12,131 nt of DNA from Isohypsibius dastychi (GCA_034696485.1 JAQIWT010001163.1:1-12131), one strand, 5' to 3'. Counted from the stretch's first letter, positions 1 to 8,302 are shown. The notes: generated from the letters alone by a model not told the origin. Numbers and translations are program-made.

Positions 1-1
1 A

Positions 2-373
2 CCATTACATGAACTGAGGCTCAACAATAAAGACCTGAAACACGAGGATATTCTCCTCTATCAGGTCGGTAAATTCAGGACTGAAACATCGAATTTGAAC
101 GCCGGTTACACCATGGTGCAGCTGCTAGCCGTCGAACGAGGCTCGGTGCCGGATCAGAACATTACAAGGATGTTGAAAGGAAAGCAGAAAGGCCTGAAAC
201 TTCTGAACAAGTCCAACAACAAATTCCTCCGTTTGGTTAACCAATCCCAATGGCAGGTGCCCCATATTGATAGTGGCCGAACTGCAAGAAAAAGGATTTA
301 CGTTAGCCTCTTATATCCTGAGGACGTACAACTTGGAGAAACTTGTACTTGGGATACGGTGTCCAAACATTAA
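2..373 (+). CDS. Unrecognised coding segment, probable last exon of a gene entering from the left
   Basis: One reading frame is open from the window edge to a TAA at 371-373 (about 123 codons). The segment is hydrophilic and basic, with a Lys/Leu/Asn-rich stretch around 160-235 and no membrane segment or cysteine motif. An acceptor-like sequence (pyrimidines, then CAG at 62-64) could start the exon at 65, but the frame is also open before it. The only in-frame ATG well placed as a start is at 111, and I see no reason to prefer it. I do not recognise the family. It may be the 3' end of a spliced gene or a chance ORF; composition and length favour a real exon only modestly. Confidence 0.4.
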   Translation, partial: PLHELRLNNKDLKHEDILLYQVGKFRTETSNLNAGYTMVQLLAVERGSVPDQNITRMLKGKQKGLKLLNKSNNKFLRLVNQSQWQVPHIDSGRTARKRIYVSLLYPEDVQLGETCTWDTVSKH

Positions 374-1083
374 TTGTATCATCAATTCATCAGTAATTTG
401 CCTTGGACAGTAGGTCATTTATCTCCACATGTATCCAATGTACGTTTTGCATCCTCGTATATATGTTACCCGTCGTAATACGTACATGCCCTTTCCGTGA
501 ATACGTATGTACGTCATACTATATTTCACTTGACATAATACTTCTGGTCTCCGATGGTCGCCGTTCAGCCTATAAAACAGCAAAACGTACGCCCTGGCAA
601 AACAGTGCGATTTTGAGCGTCATCTGAGGGCAGATCTTGTCATAGACTAACGACGCAGTAGTGCGTTCAAGTCTCTGCCGCAAGTCTCAAGCTATGCGTA
701 ATAAAACAATTTGACGAAATTTAGCATGATACGCAAGTTGACTCCGCACTGTTCTTACTGTCCGGTCATTTTATCTCATGGTGCTCTGCGAACAAAGACT
801 GCATTAACCGTATAATTGCTAACTTCGTAGCTTTTTTCTTCGTTTGACTGCGGAGCAAATCTGTGAACAGGGCAGTAGCATTGACACATTCGGGTGGAGA
901 CATGCTGTTAGTGTTATGATGAATTTTTCGCCTGTGGCGGTGTATTTTGATCAGTTCGTGACGAACAGCAACAGCAAGGAGGTGTTACTTGGGGGTTTCA
1001 GCAGCTGTGCGGCTTGTCAGTTCCGGCGTTTCCCTGCTCAGCTAATTGGAAAGTTGTGGCATGGCTGTAGTGTTCTGAAGAAA
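374..1083 (+). promoter_or_regulatory. Intergenic region and likely 5' region of the methyltransferase gene, with a candidate TATA box
   Basis: No convincing gene is visible. A TATAAAA sits at 571-577 and could drive the methyltransferase gene, giving a 5' UTR of roughly 480 nt, which contains upstream ATGs (for example 902, 916 and 919). An AATAAA at 700-705 could instead end the upstream gene. Both readings cannot be fully right unless the transcripts overlap. The short ORF at 403-627 has no protein-like features. Confidence 0.3.
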
Positions 1084-3093
1084 ATGTCTTTACACTTGGT
1101 TTCCATCCAATTTACAAGGTATTTGAGATCATTAGCACTGCTGTCAGTTCTCCTGGGGAGCGCTTACATCATTGCATTCTCGGACGTTATTCCGAAACCA
1201 AATAGACAATCTGGAAAGTCGAGGACGTTTGTCGAAGGGACCGCAACGGCATGGTACGGAGAAACTGCATACCCAGTACTGAAAAACACCCAGGAATCTT
1301 GGAAATACCTTTCCACATTTTTGCATAGCGTCAGAAAGTGGTCTTGGTCGGTTCTCGGTCAAGAGATGTTGCAGGTTGTTAACAGCGTTAATGTCAAGCC
1401 GGATCTTGCAGTTTACAGGTATGTTTTGGGCAATATACTAGGTACATGCACGGCTGCTCTTGCCACTGAGTCGAAACGGTTTGAGCTGAAAACCGCATCG
1501 ATGCAGCATCCAGATTTCCGTGATAGCATGTTTGCTGTTATGGCGCTCATGGCTCTGAATGACTTTTTGAGTCAGTTGAAACATGATCTTGAATCTGTTG
1601 TTTGTGGAATCCATCATTTTATACATGTCCATATCTGTAGCTGTAATGAACACAGCTCTGCCCCCAATATTCCCGCAACTACGAAACTTACCGTGCTACG
1701 GAAGTTCGCCAACTACCATTTTTCGCCACTACGAATAGTCGCCACTACGAAAACTACGAGAGTTCGCCTACGAAACTTCTCACTACGAAACATCGCCGCG
1801 CCGTGCGCATGGGCTACAGGTTGCTGAAGCCACTGTTGGCCGACAAACGTGTTTCAGCCAAAAGTGTTTCCAGGAAAAGAAAAAGCACTCTACCTTGTTT
1901 GACTACGATGAATCTTATTTAACGAAAGACATCATCGAGATTAACTTTCTGGTGTACGACATCCGCGAAGCAAGATCCATTCTCAAGCGTGTTGACAGCA
2001 GCGTTGACATCACATCAGTACAAACAGGTATGGTACCGGTATGGGTCATGAAAATTTCTCGTAGTACAGAGCACATCACATTACATATTTTCACTTCGCG
2101 TTTGAAACAGACGCTGTTACTGACCTTTTTTTGCTAGAAAACTCGAAAATATCTCAAGACGACGACTTCTTATTTCTTCTGCTGAAATTATTTCGCGAGA
2201 TGTATTTTCAGTGGAACTGGCTTCCTGTCGCAGTCAAACCTGACCATTCCACTACAAACCACTATGATTACCAGTTCACAATAGTATGGCGACGCTGGTT
2301 ACCTTCAGAGCCGCTCGCTTACATTCCACCTGCAGCAGATGGCACCTCCAGCTTCGAGTTCTATCGAATAAAATCGTTCCTCACACACCCAGACCCAAAC
2401 ATCTGTTCCAAAACACAACTCATAGGTGGACATATCGACACTTTCGGTTGGTTTGACGGCTCCTACACACTTTGCTTGGATGACATACCCCAGCCCATTG
2501 AGCCCAACGCGTGTCTTGTGTATTCGTTCGGAGTATCTTTTGATTGGTCATTCGATGACGAAATGCATGCGCTCGGTTGCACAGTGCATTCATTCGATCC
2601 TTCACTAAACATATCCTCATATCAAAGAGGTGAAAATCATTATTTTCATAAATGGGGTTTGATGAGGGATAACGACGCTCTGCCATGCCGACCAGCGACG
2701 CGTCCTGAATGGAACATGAACAATTTCGGGGAGATTGATAAGGAGGTGAATAGCGCGGGTCGCCGGATCACGGTGCTGAAACTAGACGCGGAGGGCGCCG
2801 AATGGACGTTGCTCAACTCGAGCGACGTCGGAGCGATGCTGGCTAAGGTTGATCAGATCGTGATGGAGATTCATGTCTGGAACAGTTGTCACGAACAATC
2901 TGTTGATCATGCAAAGTATCTCCGGAGGACAGCGAGGCTGTTGCATGTGCTAGAGAAACATGGGTATCACTTGTTTTTTTCAAGAAGAACACCGATGTAT
3001 TTTGAGCTTGGAGAAGTGGAGCCCCGCGGTTCGGCAAAGGACGCCCGTCATGCAGTTCTCTATGTGTTGTCGTTTAAGCGGTTCAGACCATAA
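1084..3093 (+). CDS. METTL24-like: METTL24-like methyltransferase, type II membrane protein, three exons
   Basis: Exons 1084-1418, 1858-2027 and 2138-3093 join in frame (phases 2 and 1) with GT-AG introns of 439 and 110 bp, giving 486 residues. The chosen ATG at 1084 has A at -3 and places a hydrophobic anchor at residues 14-32 after a short basic tail, typical of Golgi/ER type II proteins. The luminal part has a METTL24/Methyltransf_22-type domain: WFDGSYTLCLDD (272-284), the motif-I-like segment CLVYSFGVSFDWSF (294-307), HSFDPSL (319-325), VLKLDAEGAEW (381-391) and QIVMEIHVW (408-416). The family is predicted to use S-adenosylmethionine; its substrate is unknown to me. Human METTL24 is about 120 residues shorter, so the stem region here is long. 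In-frame ATGs at 916 and 919 would bury the anchor and seem less likely. Domain assignment is firm, exon junctions probable. Confidence 0.85.
1419..1857 (+). other. Intron 1 of the METTL24-like gene
   Basis: The donor is AG|GTATGT at 1418/1419 and the acceptor GTTTCAG| ends at 1857. A competing CAG at 1819 would put exon 2 out of frame with exon 1, whereas the acceptor at 1857 completes the phase-2 codon as Ser. At 439 bp it is far longer than the other introns in the window, partly because of the array at 1676-1798. Confidence 0.75.
1676..1798 (+). repeat. Degenerate short-motif array (cgccactacgaaa type) inside intron 1
   Basis: Variants of CGCCACTACGAAA recur about seven times with irregular spacing (actacgaaac, cgccactacgaatag, cgccactacgaaaac, cgcctacgaaac, cactacgaaac). 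It does not encode protein in the spliced model. Unit length varies, so it looks like a decayed tandem or subterminal array rather than a fresh microsatellite. Confidence 0.7.
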
Positions 3094-3300
3094 GTGCGTT
3101 GTCTCTGTTACAGCCGTACAGGAAAGGGATCCCAAACGGCACAAGGGTAACTTCATAGAATACTGTTTCCATTCGTCGATCATCTAGCAGGATTTTTGCG
3201 ATCACACTAGTACGCATTGTGCTAGTAAAATACACATTTTGGTACATTCGGGATTTTTGTGGATTCTCTGATTTGTTTTGAAAGTGCGACCCCGTCTACC

Positions 3301-3306
3301 AATAAA
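3301..3306 (+). terminator. Polyadenylation signal of the METTL24-like gene
   Basis: AATAAA lies 208 bp after the TAA stop and is followed within about 25-60 bp by GT-rich sequence (gatgtgatgtg, ttttgtctgtgtg), as expected for a cleavage site near 3320. Confidence 0.65.
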
Positions 3307-3601
3307 TTCGGAAGTTGATATTACAAAGCTGATGTGATGTGCGCTATTGTTTTGTCTGTGTGATCTCAGAGAAACACTATGCGCGGCAAGAAATTAGAAC
3401 TTATGAAAACTCATTGGTTTCCTCGCAAATTGTTGGCATAAAGTAAAGAAGCATATGTCGTCTCTCTTGCAAAAATTTTGCATCAACCAAACTACAATAT
3501 TGGATAAAGAATGATGCTAACTCGGAATCATAATGGGTGCCTTAACAAATTGGCAAAACAAAAGAGAAAATCAGAAAAACAAGAGGTTGGTTTCACATTT
3601 C
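3307..3601. other. Intergenic stretch with no gene seen
   Basis: AT-rich sequence with frequent stops in all frames lies between the poly(A) signal and the foldback element. I see no coding, RNA or repeat feature that I can support. Confidence 0.6.
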
Positions 3602-4023
3602 ACAAGCAAGGTGCCCGTCCTTTATAATGGTTGAAAATTATGCCTTTGGTACCACAATGTAGAATAATAACTGAAGAATATTATCAGCGACTTTTTTTTG
3701 GCAGAATAAATTCCTAGCACAAGTTATGAATTTTTGAAAAAGCCCCTTTTTCGGGGTTATTGGCATCATCGACACGCACGTGACGTCAGCCAGTACTTAT
3801 AAGCCAAGGCTAGATGACTTATTATGAGAGCATTGAGAGGCTAGAGGTAGCGTCACTCGTGCCAATGACCCCGAAAAAAGCACTTTTTCGAAAATTCATA
3901 AGTGATGCTAGGAATTTATTCTGCCAAAAAAAAGTCGCTGATAGTATTCCTCAGTGATTTCTGTACATTGTGGTACCAAAGGCATAATTTTCAACCCTTA
4001 TCAAGGACGGGCACTTTGCTTGT
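3602..4023. mobile_element. Foldback (MITE-like) element with arms of about 175 bp
   Basis: Positions 3602-3787 and 3848-4023 are inverted copies of each other, beginning acaagcaa at the left and ending ttgcttgt at the right. They include long near-identical blocks (aaattatgcctttggtacca; ggcagaataaattcctagca). The loop is only about 60 bp. There is no transposase ORF, so it would be non-autonomous. The left arm has an insertion of about 15 bp near its inner end, which contributes to a TGACGTCA octamer at 3781-3788. I could not identify an unambiguous target-site duplication. Confidence 0.85.
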
Positions 4024-4063
4024 CAGTGTTTTTCGAGAGAAGTGAACAAAGGTGTTCGGATCG

Positions 4064-4243
4064 AAATGTCCGCCACAAAGAGGTGTTTGCCGACAAAAAG
4101 TATCCGACGAAAAAGTCCGGTGAAAGTGTCCGCCGGCAATCGTACCGGACAACTGGACAATTTGGTCGGCTATACCAGCCGACGAAAGAGTCCGATGTCC
4201 GATCGTACACCGTACAACCCGACGCTTTCGTCGGCTACACACG
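4064..4243. repeat. GTCC/CCGACGAAA motif array with an end related to the large foldback element
   Basis: Imperfect units such as TATCCGACGAAAAA, GTCCGGTGAAAGT and GTCCGCCGGCAAT run through this stretch. The segment at about 4127-4173 (TGTCCGCCGGCA ... CCGGACA ... GGACAAT ... CGGCTATAC) aligns with the right terminus of the element at 8262-10685. A second TCGGCTACACACG end lies at 4231-4243. ORFs here are by-products of the repetitive codons. Confidence 0.65.
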
Positions 4244-4324
4244 TATGTCTACCGTGTTGTCAACTGTTTTTAACACCGTTTTAGAGTTTAGACAGGGTCT
4301 GTATCTCTTTGTCACTTCACCCAA

Positions 4325-4610
4325 TCTTGAAAAACCACCATTTGCGGGATTATTGACAACATCGACGCGCAGGTGACGTCAGTGAGTATGAGCAAAGGCA
4401 AGAGATCTTGTTATCAAGAGGTGGTGGTTAGCGTCACTCGTGCCAATAACCCCGCAAATGGGGGTTTTTCAAAAATTCGTAACTAACTCCGGAAACGGAT
4501 GTGGCCTTAGATAATTGCTGAGAATATTTTTCAGTATATTCTCTACATTTTGGATCGACAACTTATTTTTTAACCGGTCCGAGTCACAAGCAAGTTCCTT
4601 GTAAATATTC
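4325..4610. mobile_element. Diverged relative of the 3602-4023 foldback element
   Basis: The core matches the loop side of the first element: ATCGACGCGCAGGTGACGTCA at 4361-4381 and GCGTCACTCGTGCCAATAAC at 4431-4450 both have close counterparts there, in the same orientation. Inverted arms of about 33 bp (4325-4357 and 4441-4475) enclose it. To the right, about 4476-4580 retains weak similarity to the outer right arm of the first copy; a matching outer left arm is not evident. The outer limits are uncertain. Confidence 0.7.
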
Positions 4611-4786
4611 CATACTGTACCGGTGGTCCACCACGTTACTTGGTATGCTTGTATGAAAGGTCAAATACAGTACGATATGTTCAATATGAAAATTGCTTGA
4701 TTTAATACATTCAAATATACAATGCATCAGATCGCGTATCAGTGACGGCATTCTAATCTATCGATACGATTCTGTACGGGGCATCT

Positions 4787-4859
4787 GTGGTTTTGTCGAT
4801 ACATGCATGTCGGTGGAAAGATGGGTCTTTCCAACATATGCATGTTGAACACAAACCAC
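4787..4859 (+). ncRNA. Pre-miRNA-like hairpin (candidate)
   Basis: A 73-nt inverted repeat has arms of about 34 nt and a 4-nt loop (TGGG). The tip is a perfect 7-bp stem (GGAAAGA/TCTTTCC), the middle pairs ATGCAT-containing segments, and the base pairs GTGGTTT with AAACCAC, with a few mismatches and G-U pairs between. Length and imperfect pairing fit a microRNA precursor, though the loop is short. It could equally be a small decayed palindrome. No expression evidence is available from sequence alone. Confidence 0.35.
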
Positions 4860-5222
4860 CCGAAATCCAAGAGTTCTTCGATTTACAACTGAATCATCAT
4901 GCGCTCATAGCCGACCAAGGTCGCTGCGCACAATGCACTATTCACTATTTCACAATTTCTGGTAATCACGTAGCTTCTCGGTGACAAGCCTTGTCTAAGA
5001 ACAAATACAGATGTAACAAACTAGCCAAAAATGTTGCCCTCTGGGGCGAAATATATCAAAAACAAAAGTGACGAATTCTCCTGAAATTTTTAACAGTAAA
5101 AACACCATGTAAAACGCAAAAAAATCACGCACATTTTCTGATCACTAGGCGATACCATAAGGAAAAATAACCCAATCCGGGATACCATAGTCTTTAGGTG
5201 TACTGTGGTCAAGCTGGAACGA
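4860..5222. other. Intergenic stretch downstream of the first secreted-peptide gene
   Basis: It should contain the 3' UTR of the - strand gene ending at 5223, but I found no canonical AATAAA on that strand. No other gene is visible. Confidence 0.5.
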
Positions 5223-5542
5223 TCAAACGATTTTCATTATCAGATTAGAATTCGCGAAAGGATCAAACAGGACGAATACCGGTGGTTCTGTTGGTTCTGG
5301 TTTCCATTTGCATGTTCCTGCTTTGTTGCAATAATTTCCGTCACGGCATTCATTATCAATGACACATTCTTCAAGTGTACTAGTATCCACATATTCATAA
5401 CACTCCACCTGAATCAACAACAAAATGAACACTACAAAAGTAACCAGAGAAACAGGCAGTTAAAGAGGTCAAGATGTCAGTATCTCACCTGTTTGCTTAA
5501 GTACGCGAACATCAGAATAGTGGCGAACATTGGAGCTCTCAT
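5223..5542 (-). CDS. Small secreted cysteine-rich peptide, two exons, knottin-related with five cysteines
   Basis: Exon 1 (5542-5489) and exon 2 (5408-5223) join in phase 0 across an 80-bp intron (donor GTGAGA, acceptor GATTCAG), giving 79 residues. Residues 1-18 form a signal peptide (MRAPMFATILMFAYLSKQ), which exon 1 encodes alone. The mature part starts V-E-C and carries Cys21, 33, 39, 45 and 51. The core ECVIDNECRDGNYCNKAGTC aligns with the peptide gene at 6732-6990, but Tyr24 and Arg40 stand where that one has cysteines. A Pro-rich linker (57-62) and a hydrophobic tail follow. Such peptides are usually extracellular; the role here is unknown (defence, venom-like or inhibitor all possible). 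I chose the first ATG of exon 1 because it follows a TATA box by about 65 bp. Confidence 0.75.
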
Positions 5543-5603
5543 TTTCTCACTTGGATGAGTTAATCGACTCGAGCGGAATGGTATGAAAACAAAGAAATGA
5601 GGG

Positions 5604-5610
5604 TTTTATA
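5604..5610 (-). promoter_or_regulatory. TATA box of the five-cysteine peptide gene
   Basis: TATAAAA on the minus strand lies about 62-68 bp before the ATG at 5542. That spacing leaves a 5' UTR of roughly 30-40 nt. Confidence 0.55.
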
Positions 5611-5785
5611 TTGCTGAATTCCATGTAACTTGCTGACATTCAAGGATATTCCAACTTTAACTTGGGTGAGCTTTGATAAGTTCAGCTGGATCGATTAGAC
5701 TTCCGTGCCAAAAGCATCGGCGTAAGCAAGTACGCGACCGAAGTCAAGAATACTTTCGAGGTGTGCGACTAGATCCCACACTCAC

Positions 5786-5851
5786 TTGCCTCAACCTGTT
5801 GAGCTGTGGAAGGACTGCCAGCTTGCACTGCCCGCTGCACTTAATGTGAAT
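5786..5851 (-). other. Isolated exon-like segment
   Basis: On the minus strand a pyrimidine-rich acceptor (attttcttcag) precedes 22 open codons containing C-S-G-Q-C, followed by a GTGAGT donor at 5785. The acceptor region is itself a short direct repeat (tctgaagaaaatt twice on the plus strand). No partner exon or start was found, so this may be chance. Confidence 0.2.
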
Positions 5852-6731
5852 CTGAAGAAAATTATTTTGAGTCTGAAGAAAATTCACTGTTGAATCTTTT
5901 TTGTCAACCTCCCCTAAGGGGGAGGACCTATGTGAGACCAAGGTACAGCTTGAAAATTTTTGCTAAGAAAGTTTTCTTTTTTGGTCTATTTGGGGCTGAG
6001 GGGGCGTGTACAGCTATTCGCAATTGTACACAAACTTGAAACCCCGCCTCCCTGACACCAGTAAAAGTTTTCAGAAAAGTTCTGAAGACTGCGGACTACC
6101 ACTGATTATCGTTGACGTCATCGATTGCAGCTTTCCAAAAAAGAGTCACCTTCAAGCAAAACCAAATTTGTTTTTTTCGGTTTTTTTCGTTATGTGGTAT
6201 GACCTGTATGATGAGGGAGGACGAGATAACTACAGTACAAGTAATTTTAAAACAAATCTGAAATCTTTTCTGGAATATTTCTAACATTGTTGAATCTTTT
6301 CGATCACAAAAACGGTTTGGATGGGCTCCTACATCCTATGCATGGACGGTTCTTCAGATTTCTTGGTTGAGAAAAGGTCCAGTTTTGCCAATGCAAGGAT
6401 CGCCAAACTTAACTAAGAAACACTCGCTTTACATATTCACTTTTATGCACCTCACACTAGAAAACGTTAGTCATCTAACGTTCTATCTAGGTCATTTTGG
6501 GTGACATCCGACAGAACCTATATATTCAATTTGACAGAACTACTCAAGCAATAAGTACAAATCACTCAATTAGATGCGGTAATGCATTTTTTTTTCGATG
6601 ACACAAACTTGAATTATTATATAAGCAAAATCATCAATTAGTTGATAATTCTGCACGTTGGTAAACCTCATATAATTATGGCGATAGCACAATATTGAGT
6701 ATGAACAACGATTCTTAATGATAAGCTCTGG
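5852..6731. other. Gene-poor stretch with short hairpins
   Basis: I see no supported gene. The stretch holds a CCTCCCC/GGGGAGG hairpin near 5908-5925 on the plus strand, a TGACGTCA octamer at 6113-6120 and an AACGTTAG-TCAT-CTAACGTT stem-loop at 6463-6482. The ORFs at 6006-6284 and 6096-6287 overlap on opposite strands, are low in complexity and lack protein features. Confidence 0.5.
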
Positions 6732-6990
6732 TCATTTCTTAAGACGCATCTGTTCACAATGTCCTTTCGATGGGAGTTCACAAGCGTATCCGTCACAGCA
6801 ATCAGAATCACGAAAGCAACCCGAAGGATTCGGCAACAGGATTCCGCAATAATGACAGTCGACCTGGGAATAATTTCACATTAAAACGTAATCACACGAA
6901 AAATGAATGAGCAGACCACGTTCAGTATCTTACATGCTTGTTTACAACTGCAAACACAAGAAGTACCACGTATAATGACACTTTCATCAT
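6732..6990 (-). CDS. Small secreted cysteine-rich peptide, two exons, inhibitor-cystine-knot-like with seven cysteines
   Basis: Exon 1 (6990-6934) and exon 2 (6863-6732) join in phase 0 across a 70-bp intron (donor GTAAGA, acceptor TTCCCAG), giving 62 residues. Exon 1 encodes only the signal peptide (MMKVSLYVVLLVFAVVNKH). The mature peptide starts V-D-C and has Cys22, 25, 35, 41, 42, 47 and 55. From Cys25 the spacing is C-x9-C-x5-CC-x4-C-x7-C, which fits the inhibitor cystine knot pattern. A short basic tail ends the chain. The phase-0 intron after the signal peptide and the V-(E/D)-C start match the gene at 5223-5542, so the two are probably tandem paralogues. Neither exon alone is a long ORF. 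Function is not inferable beyond a secreted disulfide-rich peptide. Confidence 0.8.
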
Positions 6991-7056
6991 TTTGTCTCAG
7001 AAGGTGGCAAACCAGATGTTGAAAAAAAGCAATAGAAGTTCAAGGTAATAGCAACG

Positions 7057-7064
7057 TTTAAATA
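7057..7064 (-). promoter_or_regulatory. Candidate TATA element of the seven-cysteine peptide gene
   Basis: TATTTAAA on the minus strand lies about 67-74 bp before the ATG at 6990, almost the same distance as in the paralogue at 5223-5542. It is weaker than the TATAAAA there. Confidence 0.4.
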
Positions 7065-7853
7065 CATGAAAGATCAGATTTTACTTGCCACTTCATGTGT
7101 TGTGTATCAGCGAATTCAGAGTGTCTCTGGCTCGAGTGCCGCTCGGTCCAAATGGCAGGAATAATGCCAATACTAGCGATATTGTGACATCAAAACTCAA
7201 CCAGCCCCCCCCCCTGTACCAGCGCAGCTATCACAAGCCACCGCTTGGGCATACACGCGTTCACGGTTTGTTCAACTTGACGAATTGCGACGTGATACAT
7301 GAATTTTGAACGACAGATCAAAGTCTCTTACATCTTTGACTTCAGTTTCACTAGTTCTCTCAAACTCAAGATATCGACCAATTTTGTGACACATGAAGGC
7401 CTAAAGGTCATAATAGAGGCATGTGTTGGAATAAGTTTCTGATTCAAATCTTGTAATCGGCAAATTACACTGTTCTGCGAATTACGCGAGTCCGTCATGA
7501 ACTGCACTGATTCTTTGACAGGTAGTATGCTTGCACCAGATGGGAATGAAGTTGAGTGGCTAACCTAATCCGAAATGCGAGCTGAGTTCTTAGTGTTTGC
7601 TGTAAGCATTATTATATGAAGCTTCATTGTTCTGGAAAATTGTTCGAGTCCAACCTGCACATTGAAGATATTCTTATTGTAGAGTAAGCATGAGACAAGC
7701 GGTTAGGAATCACTCAGGTCGCCCATGTTCATCCGCGTCATTAAAGCCCATGCAACCACGCATGGGTCATCGAAGCAGCGCATCACGCCTATGGTAGATA
7801 TAAAAAGCTAGACCGGGCTTTTGAGACAAAGCAACCCTGTTCGTTTTGACAAA
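7065..7853. other. Intergenic stretch with no supported gene
   Basis: A C-run (7205-7213), a CCCATGC/GCATGGG hairpin (7747-7766) and an isolated plus-strand TATAAAAA (7799-7806) are visible. No ORF follows that TATA in a convincing way: the nearest ATG at 7937 runs into a stop after two codons. Confidence 0.5.
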
Positions 7854-7882
7854 TTTATTTCATCAGTTTCAGTTCGTTTATT
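7854..7882 (-). terminator. Poly(A) signals of the - strand gene ending at 7882
   Basis: On the minus strand AATAAA occurs at 7882-7877, overlapping the TGA stop by one base, and again at 7859-7854. Two signals so close to the stop support a genuine 3' end with a very short 3' UTR. Confidence 0.65.
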
Positions 7883-8215
7883 CAACGAGACCAGACATAA
7901 AACCTCTTATACTGATCGCCGTTTTGGTTATTACGCATGGTATAAGTAAAGTAATCACAGGGACAAGTGCATTGTGGGACATATCTCATTCTCACAGGTG
8001 GCTTGAATGGAGACGAACCGCGCAAGGGTAGAACATATCCCTCGAAAATAAACAAAGGTAGGTAAGAAGTCATTTTTGCTGAGCCGTTAACATCTCCCAC
8101 TACTCGTTCCAGGAGGCACTGTGGTAACACCCTTTGAATACAGTGATGTATTCTCACCTTCGGGTGGCGGGGGCGGCAGTACAGTAATCCGAAGCTTCCC
8201 GAGCAAATAAAATAA
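7882..8215 (-). CDS. Last two exons of an unrecognised gene; 5' part not found
   Basis: The terminal exon (8078-7882) ends in TGA overlapping AATAAA. A GAAG|GTGAGA donor at 8158/8157 and a GGCTCAG acceptor join an upstream exon to it across a 79-bp intron, and the phases agree (G|CA gives Ala). The joined C-terminus reads a proline run (VLPPPPPEA), then a mostly polar tail with a C-T-C-P-C cluster and an aromatic/basic end (YKRFYVWSR). The upstream exon boundary near 8210 is uncertain. No start codon or signal peptide is visible before the foldback element begins at 8262, so the 5' exons are either beyond the element, which would then lie in an intron, or lost. I do not recognise the protein. 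Confidence 0.45.
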
Positions 8216-8302
8216 ACAGTGGTGTTCGGTATTATCCGTATTAACAGTGTGCACGTGTACACGTGTAGCCGTCAAGATTGTCCGGGTGTCCGGGAGCCGG
8301 CG

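Noticed and set aside
844-1083. Extension of the methyltransferase reading frame upstream of the ATG at 1084
   Set aside because: The frame is open, but using the ATGs at 916 or 919 would place about 70 residues before the signal anchor and they have weaker start contexts; the ATG at 1084 gives the usual type II topology.
1820-1857. Alternative acceptor of exon 2 after CAG at 1817-1819
   Set aside because: It puts exon 2 in a frame that does not match the phase-2 end of exon 1 and meets a stop; the acceptor ending at 1857 restores the frame.
3954-4376. Open frames of 70-140 codons on both strands, including a Ser/Thr/Arg-rich protein
   Set aside because: They lie across the right arm of a foldback element and the GTCC/CCGAC array. 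The same stretch is open in several frames on both strands, as expected from repetitive, stop-poor sequence.
7799-7806. Plus-strand TATAAAAA suggesting a gene starting near 7830
   Set aside because: No supported plus-strand ORF follows; the sequence is the antisense of the terminal exon of the gene at 7882-8215.
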